From positions 1 to 44,907 of the forward strand of contig NZ_QPIJ01000039.1 of assembly GCF_003336665.1 (NCBI RefSeq): DNA of 44,907 nucleotides. The letters run 5' to 3'. Source of the stretch: Vreelandella rituensis (GTDB lineage: Bacteria > Pseudomonadota > Gammaproteobacteria > Pseudomonadales > Halomonadaceae). A program made the position numbers and the translations under genes. Of this stretch, positions 7,372-16,030 are shown piece after piece. Under the pieces are notes generated by a model. That model was given only the letters and a program-made list of their open reading frames with translations, did not search any database and was not told where the DNA came from. Each line of letters opens with the position of its first letter. Positions within the stretch are counted from its first letter, which is position 1.

Positions 7372-10116
7372 TCAGTTCAACTTACCGCAACATTGCTTGT
7401 ATTTTTTACCGGAACCGCACACACAGGGATCATTTCGTCCCACTTTGGGACCTTCACGACGCACCGGACGCGCATCAATACCCGCCGTTTCACGCGCAGG
7501 CTGTGCTTCTCCACTTTCTTGGGTGGCGTTCGGGTCGTCGTGGCGGCTATCAGCCGTTGCCTGTTCACGTGCCAACGCCTCACGACGCTGGCGCTCGATA
7601 GCTTCGACCTCTTCCGGCTGGCGCACTTGCACATGGCTGAGAATACGCGTGATATCCACCTTGATGTTGGTCAGCAAGTGCTGAAACAGTTCAAAGGACT
7701 CGCGCTTGTATTCCTGCTTGGGGTTCTTCTGGGCGTAGCCGCGCAGGTGGATCCCGCGACGCAAGTGATCCATCGATTGCAGGTGTTCCTTCCAGCGCGT
7801 ATCCAGCACTTGCAACATGACCTGCTTTTCGAAGCGCCGAATCAGAGTCTCACCCGCCGAATCAATTTTGGCCTGATACGCTTCACGGTGCATGGTTTGC
7901 AAGCGCTCACGCAGCTGCTCTTCGTGGAAACGATCATCCTCTTTCGCCCATTCCACTACCGGGGCATCCAGATTGAACTCAGTCTTGAGATAGGCTTCAA
8001 GCCCGGGCAAATCCCACTGTTCAGCCAGACTCTGCGGCGGCACGAAATCGCTGATGGCAGCTTCCATGACTTCTTCACGGATGCCCTTCACGGCTTCGGA
8101 AACATCGTCAGAAGCCAAGATTTCGTTGCGCTGTTCGTAGATGACGCGACGCTGATCGTTGGCCACATCATCGTATTCCAGCAATTGCTTGCGAATATCG
8201 AAGTTACGCCCTTCGACTTTCTTTTGCGCCCGTTCTACGGCGTTGGAAACCATTTTATGTTCGATGGCTTCACCGCGCTCAAGGCCCAGCGCCTGCATCA
8301 AGCGCTTGACTCGATCCGAGCCGAACAGACGCATCAGGCTATCTTCCAGCGACAGGAAGAAGCGTGTCGAACCCGGGTCACCCTGACGCCCGGCACGGCC
8401 GCGCAACTGGTTATCGATACGCCGTGATTCATGGCGCTCCGAACCCACCACGTGCAAGCCTCCCGCCGCCAGTACCGCCTCATGGCGCGCCTGCCATTCA
8501 GCCTTGAGCGAGTTGATTTGTGCCTGGGAGGGGTTGTCCAGCTTGGCGACTTCAGCTTCCCAGTTACCCCCGAGCACGATGTCGGTACCCCGACCGGCCA
8601 TATTGGTGGCAATGGTCACCGCGCCCGGCCGGCCGGCCTGAGCGATGATCTCGGCCTCGCTCTGGTGCTGCTTGGCGTTGAGCACATTGAACGGAATCCC
8701 CGCTTCTTTCATCAAGCTGGCCAGGTATTCAGAGGTCTCGATGGACGCGGTACCCACCAGGACCGGGCGACCCGCGTCAGTTTCGGTCTTTACATCCTTG
8801 ATGATGGCTTCGTACTTTTCTTCAGCGCTCAAGAACACGAGATCATTGAGGTCTTTACGCGTCAGCGGCCGGTTGGTGGGAATGACGATCACATCCAGGC
8901 CGTAGATCTGACGAAACTCGAACGCTTCGGTATCCGCCGTCCCGGTCATACCAGCCAGTTTTTCGTAAAGACGGAAATAGTTCTGAAAAGTGGTGGAGGC
9001 CAGTGTCTGGCTTTCGCGCTGGACAGTGACGCCTTCCTTGGCCTCCACTGCCTGGTGCAAACCTTCCGACCAGCGACGTCCCGGCATGCTACGGCCGGTA
9101 TGTTCATCGACGATGACCACCTGACCTTCAGTGACGATGTAATCCACATCACGATGATAAAGATGACGAGCGCGCAGTGCGGAATGGATGTGCTGCAGCA
9201 GATTCAGGTTCTGTGCGGCATAAAGCGATTCGTCTTCGCCGAGTAACTTCTCGGCGCGCATCAAGTCTTCTACCTTGTTGTGACCTTCCTCGGTGAGCTC
9301 GACCTGCTTCTGCTTTTCATCCAGCAGAAAGTCACCCACCACGGATGACTCGTCGCCTTCTATTTCTTCGCCTTTTTCCAGCTCCAGCGCCAGCCGGTCA
9401 GCCACCTTGTAAAGCTCGGTGTTCTCATCCACGGCACCGGAAATGATCAAGGGGGTACGTGCTTCATCGATCAGAATGGAATCCACTTCATCGACAATGG
9501 CGTAATGCAAGCCACGCTGAACCTTGTCTTCCAGCGAAAACGCCATGTTGTCGCGCAGATAATCGAAGCCGAATTCGTTATTGGTGCCGTAGGTAATATC
9601 GCACCGATAAGCATGGCGCTTTTCATCACCGTTCTGGCCCGAAAAGATAACGCCGATCGAGAGTCCCAGAAACTCGTACAGGGGACGCATCCATTCAGCA
9701 TCACGCCGGGCCAGGTAGTCGTTTACGGTCACTACATGCACGCCTTTTCCGGGCAATGCATTGAGATATACCGCCAATGTGGCCACCAGGGTCTTGCCTT
9801 CCCCGGTTTTCATCTCTGCAATACGTCCCTTGTTCAAGGTCATACCACCGATCATCTGCACATCGAAGTGGCGCATTCCCATCACACGTTTACTGGCTTC
9901 ACGTACGTTGGCAAATGCGGCTGGAAGCAACGAATCCAGCGGTTCGCCATTATCCAGCCGTTTGCGCAGCTCCCCCGTCCTGGCCTGCAAGTCGGCATCG
10001 CTCAGTGCTTCGAGTTCGGCTTCCAGAACGTTGATGTGATGCACGCTCTTATGCATGCGTTTAACTTCACGATCGTTCTTGGAGCCGACTACTTTGCGTA
10101 ATAAATTATTAATCAT
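7372..10116 (-). CDS. secA: Preprotein translocase ATPase SecA
   Basis: 914 residues, full length. This motor protein drives preproteins through SecYEG in the inner membrane. Visible parts are [18 protein letters not shown] with Walker A at about 105-109, the [19 protein letters not shown]alker B region near 210, the preprotein cross-linking domain, the second nucleotide-binding fold with [20 protein letters not shown] and [14 protein letters not shown], the helical scaffold, and a C-terminal zinc-binding tail [14 protein letters not shown] (C898, C900, C909, C910) that contacts SecB and ribosomes. The ribosome binding site before ATG 10116 is poor (only GGA in CTGGATAGTTC). This fits a gene whose translation depends on upstream events; see the small gene 81 nt upstream. 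Confidence 0.97.
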   Translation of the reverse strand: MINNLLRKVVGSKNDREVKRMHKSVHHINVLEAELEALSDADLQARTGELRKRLDNGEPLDSLLPAAFANVREASKRVMGMRHFDVQMIGGMTLNKGRIAEMKTGEGKTLVATLAVYLNALPGKGVHVVTVNDYLARRDAEWMRPLYEFLGLSIGVIFSGQNGDEKRHAYRCDITYGTNNEFGFDYLRDNMAFSLEDKVQRGLHYAIVDEVDSILIDEARTPLIISGAVDENTELYKVADRLALELEKGEEIEGDESSVVGDFLLDEKQKQVELTEEGHNKVEDLMRAEKLLGEDESLYAAQNLNLLQHIHSALRARHLYHRDVDYIVTEGQVVIVDEHTGRSMPGRRWSEGLHQAVEAKEGVTVQRESQTLASTTFQNYFRLYEKLAGMTGTADTEAFEFRQIYGLDVIVIPTNRPLTRKDLNDLVFLSAEEKYEAIIKDVKTETDAGRPVLVGTASIETSEYLASLMKEAGIPFNVLNAKQHQSEAEIIAQAGRPGAVTIATNMAGRGTDIVLGGNWEAEVAKLDNPSQAQINSLKAEWQARHEAVLAAGGLHVVGSERHESRRIDNQLRGRAGRQGDPGSTRFFLSLEDSLMRLFGSDRVKRLMQALGLERGEAIEHKMVSNAVERAQKKVEGRNFDIRKQLLEYDDVANDQRRVIYEQRNEILASDDVSEAVKGIREEVMEAAISDFVPPQSLAEQWDLPGLEAYLKTEFNLDAPVVEWAKEDDRFHEEQLRERLQTMHREAYQAKIDSAGETLIRRFEKQVMLQVLDTRWKEHLQSMDHLRRGIHLRGYAQKNPKQEYKRESFELFQHLLTNIKVDITRILSHVQVRQPEEVEAIERQRREALAREQATADSRHDDPNATQESGEAQPARETAGIDARPVRREGPKVGRNDPCVCGSGKKYKQCCGKLN

Positions 10117-10197
10117 GAACTATCCAGTAAATCACGTATGTCCGTCCCGGGCATGGCCCGAGCCCCACGTATGTCGTAGTCATTTTGCCGAATGGCA
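10117..10197 (-). promoter_or_regulatory. Structured spacer between the secM-like leader gene and secA
   Basis: The 81 nt from the leader-gene stop to the secA ATG contain a GC-rich hairpin, read on the minus strand as CTCGGGC, loop CAT, GCCCGGG (10146-10162; six Watson-Crick pairs and one G-T pair). An exact 10-bp direct repeat, GACATACGTG, flanks the hairpin (10166-10175 and 10133-10142). In E. coli the secM-secA spacer folds to hide the secA ribosome binding site, and a ribosome stalled in secM opens it. Here no long pairing to the weak secA Shine-Dalgarno is obvious by eye. A six-base self-complementary TCATGA occurs both at the secA start and in the leader gene near codons 107-109. The regulatory role is inference. 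Confidence 0.45.
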
Positions 10198-10557
10198 TCA
10201 GGTCGAGACAGGAGGACCGCGTTGTGTCAACACATCATGAGCGGCGGGCATGGGCAATTTCATGCCGAGGCCAAAGGCCGGTGGAAGCAGCACGGCCAGT
10301 ACGGGAAGGATACGCAACACCCGGGAGCGGGGATGCGCCTTGCGACGCTTGGCAAACCAATGCGAACGAGCACGCAAGATAGCCGGCATCCAGAAACATA
10401 CCGAGACCACGCGTTCACCAATACGCAAGGTGTCGGTTTGGCCAAGCCCCGCAGGCAGTAAACAGCTAACCAGCAGGCCGGCCAACCACCACCGGGCAAT
10501 CCCATGGCGACGTTGGCGCCTCGGTGCGGCAGCCGGCAAGACAGAAGGCAACGACAT
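10198..10557 (-). CDS. Candidate SecM-like arrest peptide, secA leader
   Basis: 119 residues, with no family I recognise by sequence. The N-terminus looks like a signal peptide: a basic stretch with RRQRRHGIARWW, then LAGLLVSCLLPAGLG, then a possible cleavage region. A second hydrophobic segment follows a very basic stretch (residues about 79-97). The protein ends VLTQRGPPVST, with R113-G114-P115-P116 three residues before the stop. E. coli SecM has the same plan: a signal sequence, a position immediately upstream of secA, and a stall motif ending RAGPQRLT at the C-terminus. Arg-Ala/Gly-Pro-Pro motifs are known from other arrest peptides that monitor export. An AGGAG lies about 12 bases before ATG 10557. 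Seen directly: location, hydrophobic segment and motif. Inferred: stalling and regulation of secA. It could otherwise be an unrelated small membrane protein. Confidence 0.62.
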   Translation of the reverse strand: MSLPSVLPAAAPRRQRRHGIARWWLAGLLVSCLLPAGLGQTDTLRIGERVVSVCFWMPAILRARSHWFAKRRKAHPRSRVLRILPVLAVLLPPAFGLGMKLPMPAAHDVLTQRGPPVST

Positions 10558-10766
10558 GCTGTGGACTGGCTCCTGAGCGTGTTAGGCTCTTGCGCTGAAT
10601 GAATACCGGTGCGACGCTACACGCCGAACCGAAGCAATCTGAATCCGGAAGAACTGTCTTTAAGAACTATCTCGAAGAGCTATCTCTGAAAGCAGATCCT
10701 GCAAAAAAATTCAGGAAAATACTTCGGAGAATACAAGATGAGGGAGTTTCCCCAGGAATCAAGGCC

Positions 10767-11234
10767 ATGAGTATAAAGGTTAAGCGTTCACGCGCCCAGC
10801 CCATCTCCCGACTCCTGAACGAACCAGGCGGGCTGGGCCACTTGATGCGCCAGTCGCGCCTGATTGATCTGGCCCAGCGCCATTTACGTGCACACCTGCC
10901 CGAGGAAATGCGGGAATACGTCTTCGTAGGGGGGTATAGCCAAGGACGCTTGACCGTAATTACCAACCGTGCCGTCTGGTTGACCTGGCTACGTTTCGAA
11001 CAATCTCGGCTGATTTCACTGCTTCATCAACTGCCGGGCTTCGAATCGATTACCGGCCTGACACTCAAGGTGCGCCCCGTTCGCCCACCGAAAGCGCCTG
11101 TTCGCAATACCCGTACACTTTCCGGTACAGCAGGCGATACCTTGGCGCGCTGCGCCGATGATGTCGCTGACCCTGGGCTAAAAGATGCATTGCAACGGCT
11201 TGCGAGCCACGCGACACCTCCCCGGACACCATGA
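10767..11234 (+). CDS. dciA: DciA family protein (DUF721)
   Basis: 155 residues from ATG 10767. The core RLLNEPGGLGHLMRQSRLID followed by AQRHLRAHLPEEMREYVFVG and GRLTVITNRAVWLTWLRFEQ matches the DUF721/DciA family. DciA loads or helps load the replicative helicase DnaB in bacteria that lack DnaC. The gene is divergent from secA and its leader, and lpxC lies beyond the inserted elements; this is the usual neighbourhood in related bacteria. The reading frame stays open to an ATG at 10599, adding 56 codons that are AT-richer and charged; I regard these as upstream leader, but cannot exclude an N-terminal extension. Its 3' end is close to the inserted tnpB element, so the native terminator may have been displaced. 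Confidence 0.85.
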   Translation: MSIKVKRSRAQPISRLLNEPGGLGHLMRQSRLIDLAQRHLRAHLPEEMREYVFVGGYSQGRLTVITNRAVWLTWLRFEQSRLISLLHQLPGFESITGLTLKVRPVRPPKAPVRNTRTLSGTAGDTLARCADDVADPGLKDALQRLASHATPPRTP

Positions 11235-11261
11235 CTCCGCCACAGCATAGATTCGATCACC

Positions 11262-11316
11262 GTGACTGCGCCCCACCCTAAGTCGCTCCGCGACCACGGG
11301 TGAGGCTTCCAACTTC
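11262..11316 (-). ncRNA. Predicted omega-RNA / right-end hairpin of the tnpB element
   Basis: Directly after the tnpB stop, the minus strand forms a nested hairpin: CACCC, GTG, GTCGC, loop GGA, GCGAC, TTA, GGGTG (11274-11302). This gives two perfect 5-bp stems separated by a symmetric 3x3 internal loop. In IS200/IS605 elements the right-end hairpin is also the 3' part of the omega-RNA that binds TnpB and carries a guide copied from the flanking DNA. If the end is at about 11262, the guide would be read from the dciA-side flank. The structure is seen; expression is inferred. Confidence 0.45.
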
Positions 11317-12489
11317 TCAGGCAGCAAGCGGCGCGTGGCCGGATTTACGCATGCCTCCGCTGGCTGAGGCCGACAGACCTGTGGCCTTTAATTTTAAAAT
11401 GCCTTGCTGCCGGATATTGATCGCGGCATTGATGTCGCGGTCAATACCGATGGTGCCGCAGGCTGGACAATCCCAGCGACGAACACTCAGCGGCATCGAC
11501 TCAACCTTATGCCCGCAGCAGGCGCAGGTTTTGGAACTGGCAAACCATTGGTCAATCTTGACCAGATATTTTCCCTGTTCCTTGGCCTTATAATCCAGCT
11601 TCTGGATCAAGCCTGACCAACTGGCGTCGGCAATATGCTTGGCCAGCTTGCGGTTCTTGAGCATGTTTTTGACGTTCAGTGTCTCGACCACCACCGCTTG
11701 GTTGTCGTCAATGAGTTGTCGAGACAGCTTGTGCTGGAAATCAGCACGCGCATTCGCCAGGCGCTCGTGCGCCTTGGCGAGTTTTAGCCGCGCTTTCGCA
11801 CGGCCTTTGCTGCCTTTTTGGCAGCGCGAGAGGACTTTCTGCTTGCGCCGAAGGTTCGACTGAGCGCGTTTTAAAAAGCGGGGATTAGCCGTTTTTTGGC
11901 CCTTGGAGTCGATGGCGAGGTGCGTCAAACCCATGTCCACGCCGATGACCGTCTGAACAGTTTGCGGCGGCGCCGGGGCATCCGCGCCATCTTCCACCAG
12001 TAGCGAGGCAAAGTATTTGCCGGTGGTGGTGCGGGTCAGCGTGATGCTTTTCAGCATGCCGGTAAGCTCCCGATGAATCCGCGCTTTGATCGGCGTAAGC
12101 TTGGGCACCTTGATCCAACCATCACCCACTTTGATGCTGGTGCAGTGATAGCTCGACTGCTTACCGTGCTTGCGCTTAAAGCGCGGATAGCGCGCCTTGA
12201 GCTGGGGGTTGAAAAAGTTCTGGAAGGCACGATCCAGGTTGATACAGGCTTGTTGCAACGCGATGGAGTCGTAGTCTTTTAGCCAATAATACTTCCGCGA
12301 TTTCTTGGCCACCGCCAACAAGGGCTTGAGGTCTTTTTTAGCGCGTAGTTTGGTGCCATGCCGGTTGTACTGCGAGCTGATAATGTGCAGTGCCTTGTTG
12401 TACGTAAACCGCACCGCCCCGAACTAGCGGTTCAGAAACTCCGCCTGCTCAGGGGTGGGGTAAATGCGTACCTTGGTGGCTTTCAGCAC
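11317..12489 (-). pseudogene. tnpB: TnpB (IS200/IS605 OrfB), interrupted by an in-frame amber codon near the N-terminus
   Basis: From GTG 12489 the frame reads VLKATKVRIYPTPEQAEFLNR, then TAG (12424-12426), then FGAVRFTYNKALH and a complete downstream TnpB. Family members normally have Gln at this position, so one CAG-to-TAG change explains the break. The rest is intact: the RuvC-like Asp in IGVDMGLTHLAIDSKG, the Glu in VVVETLNVKNM, a zinc ribbon CACC…CPAC, and the final Asp region IDRDINAAINI. TnpB is an RNA-guided DNA nuclease that helps IS200/IS605 elements persist. Translation could restart at GTG 12414, just after the stop, giving 365 residues, but this loses the first strand of the WED-like domain and probably activity. 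Amber suppression or a sequencing error are other explanations. Confidence 0.85.
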
Positions 12490-12512
12490 GGCGTTTCCAA
12501 CTCATGGGCTGT

Positions 12513-12520
12513 ATGGATGT
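12513..12520. repeat. Target site duplication, left copy, of the IS1595-type element
   Basis: ATGGATGT lies immediately outside the left inverted repeat and recurs at 13568-13575 outside the right one. Eight base pairs is the duplication length expected for the IS1595 family. Confidence 0.8.
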
Positions 12521-12545
12521 AGCTATGTTGGTATCTGCTGTTGGT
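12521..12545 (+). repeat. Left terminal inverted repeat of the IS1595-type element
   Basis: Reads AGCTATGTTGGTATCTGCTG followed by TTGGT. It matches the reverse complement of 13543-13567 with two differences (first base A against G, and C against T inside). Confidence 0.85.
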
Positions 12546-12602
12546 ATGCTTTAAAAATACTGTATAAACTACTGTATATCCAGCTTGACTCTGGAGTACG
12601 CC

Positions 12603-13565
12603 ATGAAAAAAGCAGACCTCAAATCCCTCGAGCAGACACTGGCTAGTCTCCCTGTTGATCTCAAGAAATACTTAGCAGATCAGCTTCTTGCGCAAATTAG
12701 CTCCCAAGTGGTTACCCTTCTCGACACCACGAGACCTTTCCCCCCGTGCCCGCACTGTGGCGGCGAACACCCCGTCAAGTGGGGGCGTAGCGGCGGCCTG
12801 CATCGGTATCGGTGTCGAAATCCCGATTGTCACAAGACGTTCAATGCCCTCACAGGCACCCCCCTAGCCAAAATGCAGCATCGTGACAAATGGTTCGATT
12901 ACTTGCGCTGCATGCGCGACAGCCTGACATTACGCGTCTCGGCAGCCCGAGTGGGGATTGATTTGAAGACGGCCTTCCGCTGGCGTCATCGGTTTCTGAA
13001 AGAGAGCGCCAGTGCCAACGGCAATGCCTTGTCCGGCATTATCGAGGTAGATGAAACCTTCTTTGTGGAATCCTGCAAGGGGAAGCGTCACCTCACGCAC
13101 CGGGCGCCTCGCAAACGCGGTGGCCAAGGCAATAAGAAGAAAAAAGCAGATAAAATTCCGGTCATTATCGTGCGTGATCGCCATGGCCATGTCAGTGACC
13201 TGGTGGACCCGGCGCTCCAGAAGGCCACTGTCCACGACTTTCTGGCGCCGCTAATCGATCGCGATTCGATTTTATGTTCGGACGGGCACAGCTGGTATAA
13301 GACCTTCTCTGCTGAGCATGGTATTGCCCATCATCGGCTAATCACACTCGATAACCAGCGAGTGATCGGCAAGGAATACCACATTCAGAACGTCAACAGC
13401 TATATCAGCCGTTTGAAGGGCTGGATAGGGCGCTTTCATGGGGTGGGGACAGCGTACTTACCGAATTACCTGGCATGGCGGCGGTTGTTTGAAACCGCTA
13501 AGCCATCCGAGGAGGCGTGGCTTCGCGTGGCGATAGGCGCTGACCAACAACAGATACCAACATAG
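12603..13565 (+). CDS. IS1595-family transposase
   Basis: 320 residues. The N-terminal part carries a zinc-ribbon-like block CPHCGG…CRNPDC (about residues 43-73), followed by KTFNALTGTPLAKMQHRDKW and a helix-turn-helix region with SLTLRVSAARVGIDLKTAFRWRH, then a DDE-type (ISXO2-like) catalytic domain with IIEVDETFF, VIIVRDRHG, SILCSDGHSWYKTF and the C-terminal FHGVGTAYLPNYLAWRRLFE. ATG 12603 has GGAG six bases upstream; the frame is open slightly further up, with only TTG as a start. The stop TAG lies inside the right inverted repeat, which is common for compact IS elements. No frameshift or internal stop is seen, so the element may still be active. Confidence 0.92.
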   Translation: MKKADLKSLEQTLASLPVDLKKYLADQLLAQISSQVVTLLDTTRPFPPCPHCGGEHPVKWGRSGGLHRYRCRNPDCHKTFNALTGTPLAKMQHRDKWFDYLRCMRDSLTLRVSAARVGIDLKTAFRWRHRFLKESASANGNALSGIIEVDETFFVESCKGKRHLTHRAPRKRGGQGNKKKKADKIPVIIVRDRHGHVSDLVDPALQKATVHDFLAPLIDRDSILCSDGHSWYKTFSAEHGIAHHRLITLDNQRVIGKEYHIQNVNSYISRLKGWIGRFHGVGTAYLPNYLAWRRLFETAKPSEEAWLRVAIGADQQQIPT

Positions 13566-13567
13566 CC
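13543..13567 (-). repeat. Right terminal inverted repeat of the IS1595-type element
   Basis: Inverse copy of the left end; it contains the stop codon of the transposase gene (TAG 13563-13565). Confidence 0.85.
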
Positions 13568-13575
13568 ATGGATGT
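13568..13575. repeat. Target site duplication, right copy
   Basis: ATGGATGT, identical to 12513-12520. Confidence 0.8.
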
Positions 13576-13694
13576 ATAGTATCAGAGCCGACCCCCACTG
13601 CAACACCCCAGCAGCGCTATCGCGCTGCCCGCTTGTATACGCCCTTCAGGCGAGGGTTTACGCGGGTTTTTGCTAACTTGAACACCCAAAAGCA

Positions 13695-13723
13695 AAAGGC
13701 ACCGCGAAAGTCGCAGTGCCTTT
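13695..13723 (-). terminator. Rho-independent terminator after lpxC
   Basis: An 8-bp stem, AAAGGCAC / GTGCCTTT, encloses a 13-base loop. On the minus strand it is followed by TGCTTTTGG. It lies 29 bp after the lpxC stop and probably ends the whole division and cell wall transcript. Confidence 0.8.
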
Positions 13724-13751
13724 AAACATCATGGAAAAAAAAGTCGCTACC

Positions 13752-14663
13752 TTATGCCATCGCCGGCGCTGAATAGGAAATTGGAGCGATGGCTTTTTCC
13801 TCTTCAAAGGTAACGATTTCATAGGCATCCGGCTGAGCCAACAACTCACGGCACAACTGGTTATTCAATGCATGGCCTGATTTCACGCCGCGGAATTCGC
13901 CGATCAGACTATGCCCCAACTGGTAGAGGTCGCCGATGGCGTCCAGCACCTTGTGCTTGACAAACTCATCTTCGTAGCGCAACCCGCCTTCGTTCACGAT
14001 CCGATAATCATCGATCACGATGGCATTATCCAGGCTTCCACCGAGCGCCAGGTTATTGGAGCGCAGAAATTCAAGATCGCGCATGAAACCAAAAGTGCGT
14101 GCTCGGGCCACTTCCTTGACAAAGGAGGTCGTGGAAAAATCGATCAACGCTGTCTGCTTCTGCTGGTCGAACACAGGATGATCGAAATCAATCGCAAACG
14201 ACACCTTGAAGCCATGATGGGGCAGGAACGTGGCTTCCTTGTCATCCGCCTGAACCGATACTTTGCGCTTGATACGGATGAATTTCTTAGGTGCACCCTG
14301 CTCCAGGATACCCGCGGACTGAATCAGGAATACAAAAGGGCTGGCGCTGCCATCCATGATCGGTACTTCAGGGGCACTGACATCGACGTAAGCATTGTCG
14401 ATGCCCAAACCCGCAAATGCCGACATCAGGTGCTCCACGGTTGCCACCTTGACCCCCTCAAGCGACAAAGCCGTGCACAATGTGGTGTCTTCGACCAGCG
14501 CGGCCCGTGCCGGCACTTCAACGACAGGGTCGAGATCGGTCCTGACGAAAACGATACCAGTATTGACCGGAGCTGGGCGCAGCGCCAAGTGCACCTTCTT
14601 TCCAGAGTGCAACCCCACTCCAGTGGCACGGATGACGTTTTGCAGGGTGCGTTGTCTGATCAT
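13752..14663 (-). CDS. lpxC: UDP-3-O-acyl-N-acetylglucosamine deacetylase
   Basis: 303 residues from ATG 14663 ([20 protein letters not shown]), the family start; the frame is open a further 19 codons upstream. It catalyses the committed step of lipid A synthesis. The Zn2+ ligands are visible: H78 in [15 protein letters not shown], and H237 and D241 in [15 protein letters not shown]264 in [10 protein letters not shown] is the catalytic His, and E77 precedes the first ligand. The C-terminus ends in nonpolar residues (SYSAPAMA), reminiscent of the FtsH-recognised tail of E. coli LpxC, though the exact degron is not evident. It is the last gene of the cluster, after ftsZ, and a terminator follows. 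Confidence 0.96.
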   Translation of the reverse strand: MIRQRTLQNVIRATGVGLHSGKKVHLALRPAPVNTGIVFVRTDLDPVVEVPARAALVEDTTLCTALSLEGVKVATVEHLMSAFAGLGIDNAYVDVSAPEVPIMDGSASPFVFLIQSAGILEQGAPKKFIRIKRKVSVQADDKEATFLPHHGFKVSFAIDFDHPVFDQQKQTALIDFSTTSFVKEVARARTFGFMRDLEFLRSNNLALGGSLDNAIVIDDYRIVNEGGLRYEDEFVKHKVLDAIGDLYQLGHSLIGEFRGVKSGHALNNQLCRELLAQPDAYEIVTFEEEKAIAPISYSAPAMA

Positions 14664-14823
14664 GGGCGATACCCGGGTTCTAGTGACGGTGACAAAATAA
14701 ACATAAAAACGGAAAACCAACTTAACGAACAGTGTTCACTTTAACAGAAAACGAGCATTTCCACAAAAGAAACGCCCGTTTGCTATTGCAATACACTGCT
14801 TGGCAAGGATCAAATTACTCAGG

Positions 14824-15996
14824 TCAATCCGCTTGACGGCGTAAAAACGCCGGAATGTCCAGATAGTCGTCCGCCTCACTGGCTCGCCGCTTTTCTGGGC
14901 GCGGCTTTGCCGGCTCCTTGGCCTCTGCACGTGCCGTGGCCTGCTGGCGCATGACGGTAGGCTGCTGTAGCTTGCGATAATCCGATGAATCAGCAGCGGT
15001 ACGTCGAACAGGCTCACGCGCTGTTTTCTTGGTCTGCTGACCATCCAATCCAGCCGCCACGACGGTAACACGCAGTTCGTCAGACATTTCCATGTCGATG
15101 GAAGTACCCACGACAATAGTCGCTTCCTGCGAAGCAAACTCCTGCACCGTCGCACCGACATCATTGAATTCGCCAATCGACAGGTCAGGGCCGGCAGTGA
15201 TATTGACCAGGATGCCTCGAGCACCGTGCAGATCGATATCTTCCAGCAATGGGCTGCGAATGGCCTTTTCTGCCGCTTCACGGGCACGATTCTCACCGGT
15301 CGCGCCACCTGTACCCATCATCGCCATGCCCATTTCCGACATGACTGTGCGAACGTCGGCAAAGTCGACGTTGATGATACCCGGGCTGGTGATCAGCTCG
15401 GCGATACCTTGTACGGCACCCAGCAACACATCATTGGCAGCACTAAAGGCGGTCAACAGTGTTGCGTTCTTGCCCAGGACCGACAATAACTTTTCGTTGG
15501 GAATAGTGATCAAGGAGTCGACATGCTCGGAGAGCTCTTTCATGCCCTCTTCTGCTGCGCGCATGCGCTTCGGCCCTTCAAACGGGAAAGGCCGGGTCAC
15601 GACGGCAACCGTCAGAATACCCAACTCCTTGGCTACCTGAGCCACCACCGGCGCGCCACCGGTTCCCGTGCCACCACCCATGCCGGCAGTGATGAACACC
15701 ATGTCGGCACCACTCAAGAGCTCAGCGATGCGATCCCGGTCTTCCATCGCGGCCTGGCGCCCCACATCGGGGTTTGCGCCAGCACCAAGCCCTTTGGTTA
15801 TCTCGCTGCCCAACTGCAGCACAGTTTTGGCGGAAACACGCTTGAGTGCCTGAGCATCTGTATTGAAACAGATGAACTCCACGCCCTCGATATTGCTTTC
15901 CACCATGTGATTGACAGCATTACCACCACCACCGCCAACACCCACTACCTTGATGACCGCACTGCTCGAGGGTGCGTTATCTATCAATTCGAACAT
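14824..15996 (-). CDS. ftsZ: Cell division GTPase FtsZ
   Basis: 390 residues. Polymerises at midcell into the Z ring and recruits the divisome. GTP-binding signature GGGTGTG at about 107-113, preceded by [15 protein letters not shown] and followed by the T7 synergy loop in [13 protein letters not shown] variable linker (about 320-375) leads to the conserved C-terminal peptide [14 protein letters not shown], which binds FtsA and ZipA. ATG 15996 is chosen because AGGAG lies eight bases upstream and the sequence MFELIDNAP is family-typical. It lies 34 bp after ftsA. Confidence 0.97.
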   Translation of the reverse strand: MFELIDNAPSSSAVIKVVGVGGGGGNAVNHMVESNIEGVEFICFNTDAQALKRVSAKTVLQLGSEITKGLGAGANPDVGRQAAMEDRDRIAELLSGADMVFITAGMGGGTGTGGAPVVAQVAKELGILTVAVVTRPFPFEGPKRMRAAEEGMKELSEHVDSLITIPNEKLLSVLGKNATLLTAFSAANDVLLGAVQGIAELITSPGIINVDFADVRTVMSEMGMAMMGTGGATGENRAREAAEKAIRSPLLEDIDLHGARGILVNITAGPDLSIGEFNDVGATVQEFASQEATIVVGTSIDMEMSDELRVTVVAAGLDGQQTKKTAREPVRRTAADSSDYRKLQQPTVMRQQATARAEAKEPAKPRPEKRRASEADDYLDIPAFLRRQAD

Positions 15997-16030
15997 AAGC
16001 CCCGTCTCCTGAACCGCACTTGCGGCCCTG

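Larger units (their letters stand above)
12521..13567 (+). mobile_element. IS1595-family insertion sequence, 1047 bp, apparently intact
   Basis: One transposase gene is bounded by imperfect 25-bp inverted repeats (12521-12545 and 13543-13567) and 8-bp direct duplications ATGGATGT. The length and single-gene layout fit the IS1595 family. It sits upstream of the amber-bearing tnpB, inside what looks like the left part of that element, so it is the younger insertion. Its transposase is transcribed away from tnpB and towards the lpxC terminator. Confidence 0.88.
11262..13630 (-). mobile_element. Degenerate IS200/IS605-group element (tnpB only), interrupted by an IS1595-type element
   Basis: The tnpB coding region (11317-12489) is followed on its 3' side by a nested hairpin and a GGGGCGCAGTCAC-like stretch typical of the right ends of such elements, ending near 11262. 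Upstream of tnpB, the other end appears to have been cut by an IS1595-type insertion, and the flank resumes at 13576. There a 7-bp hairpin (GCAGCGC, loop TATC, GCGCTGC; 13611-13628) could be the left-end structure. No tnpA is present, so the element would need transposase in trans. The right boundary is moderately supported and the left boundary is a guess. Confidence 0.4.

Noticed and set aside
7393..8427. Long open frame on the plus strand opposite secA (and similar ones at 8431-9246 and 9505-10101)
   Set aside because: They are antisense shadows of a GC-rich, strongly conserved gene; the translated sequences have no recognisable domain or ribosome binding site.
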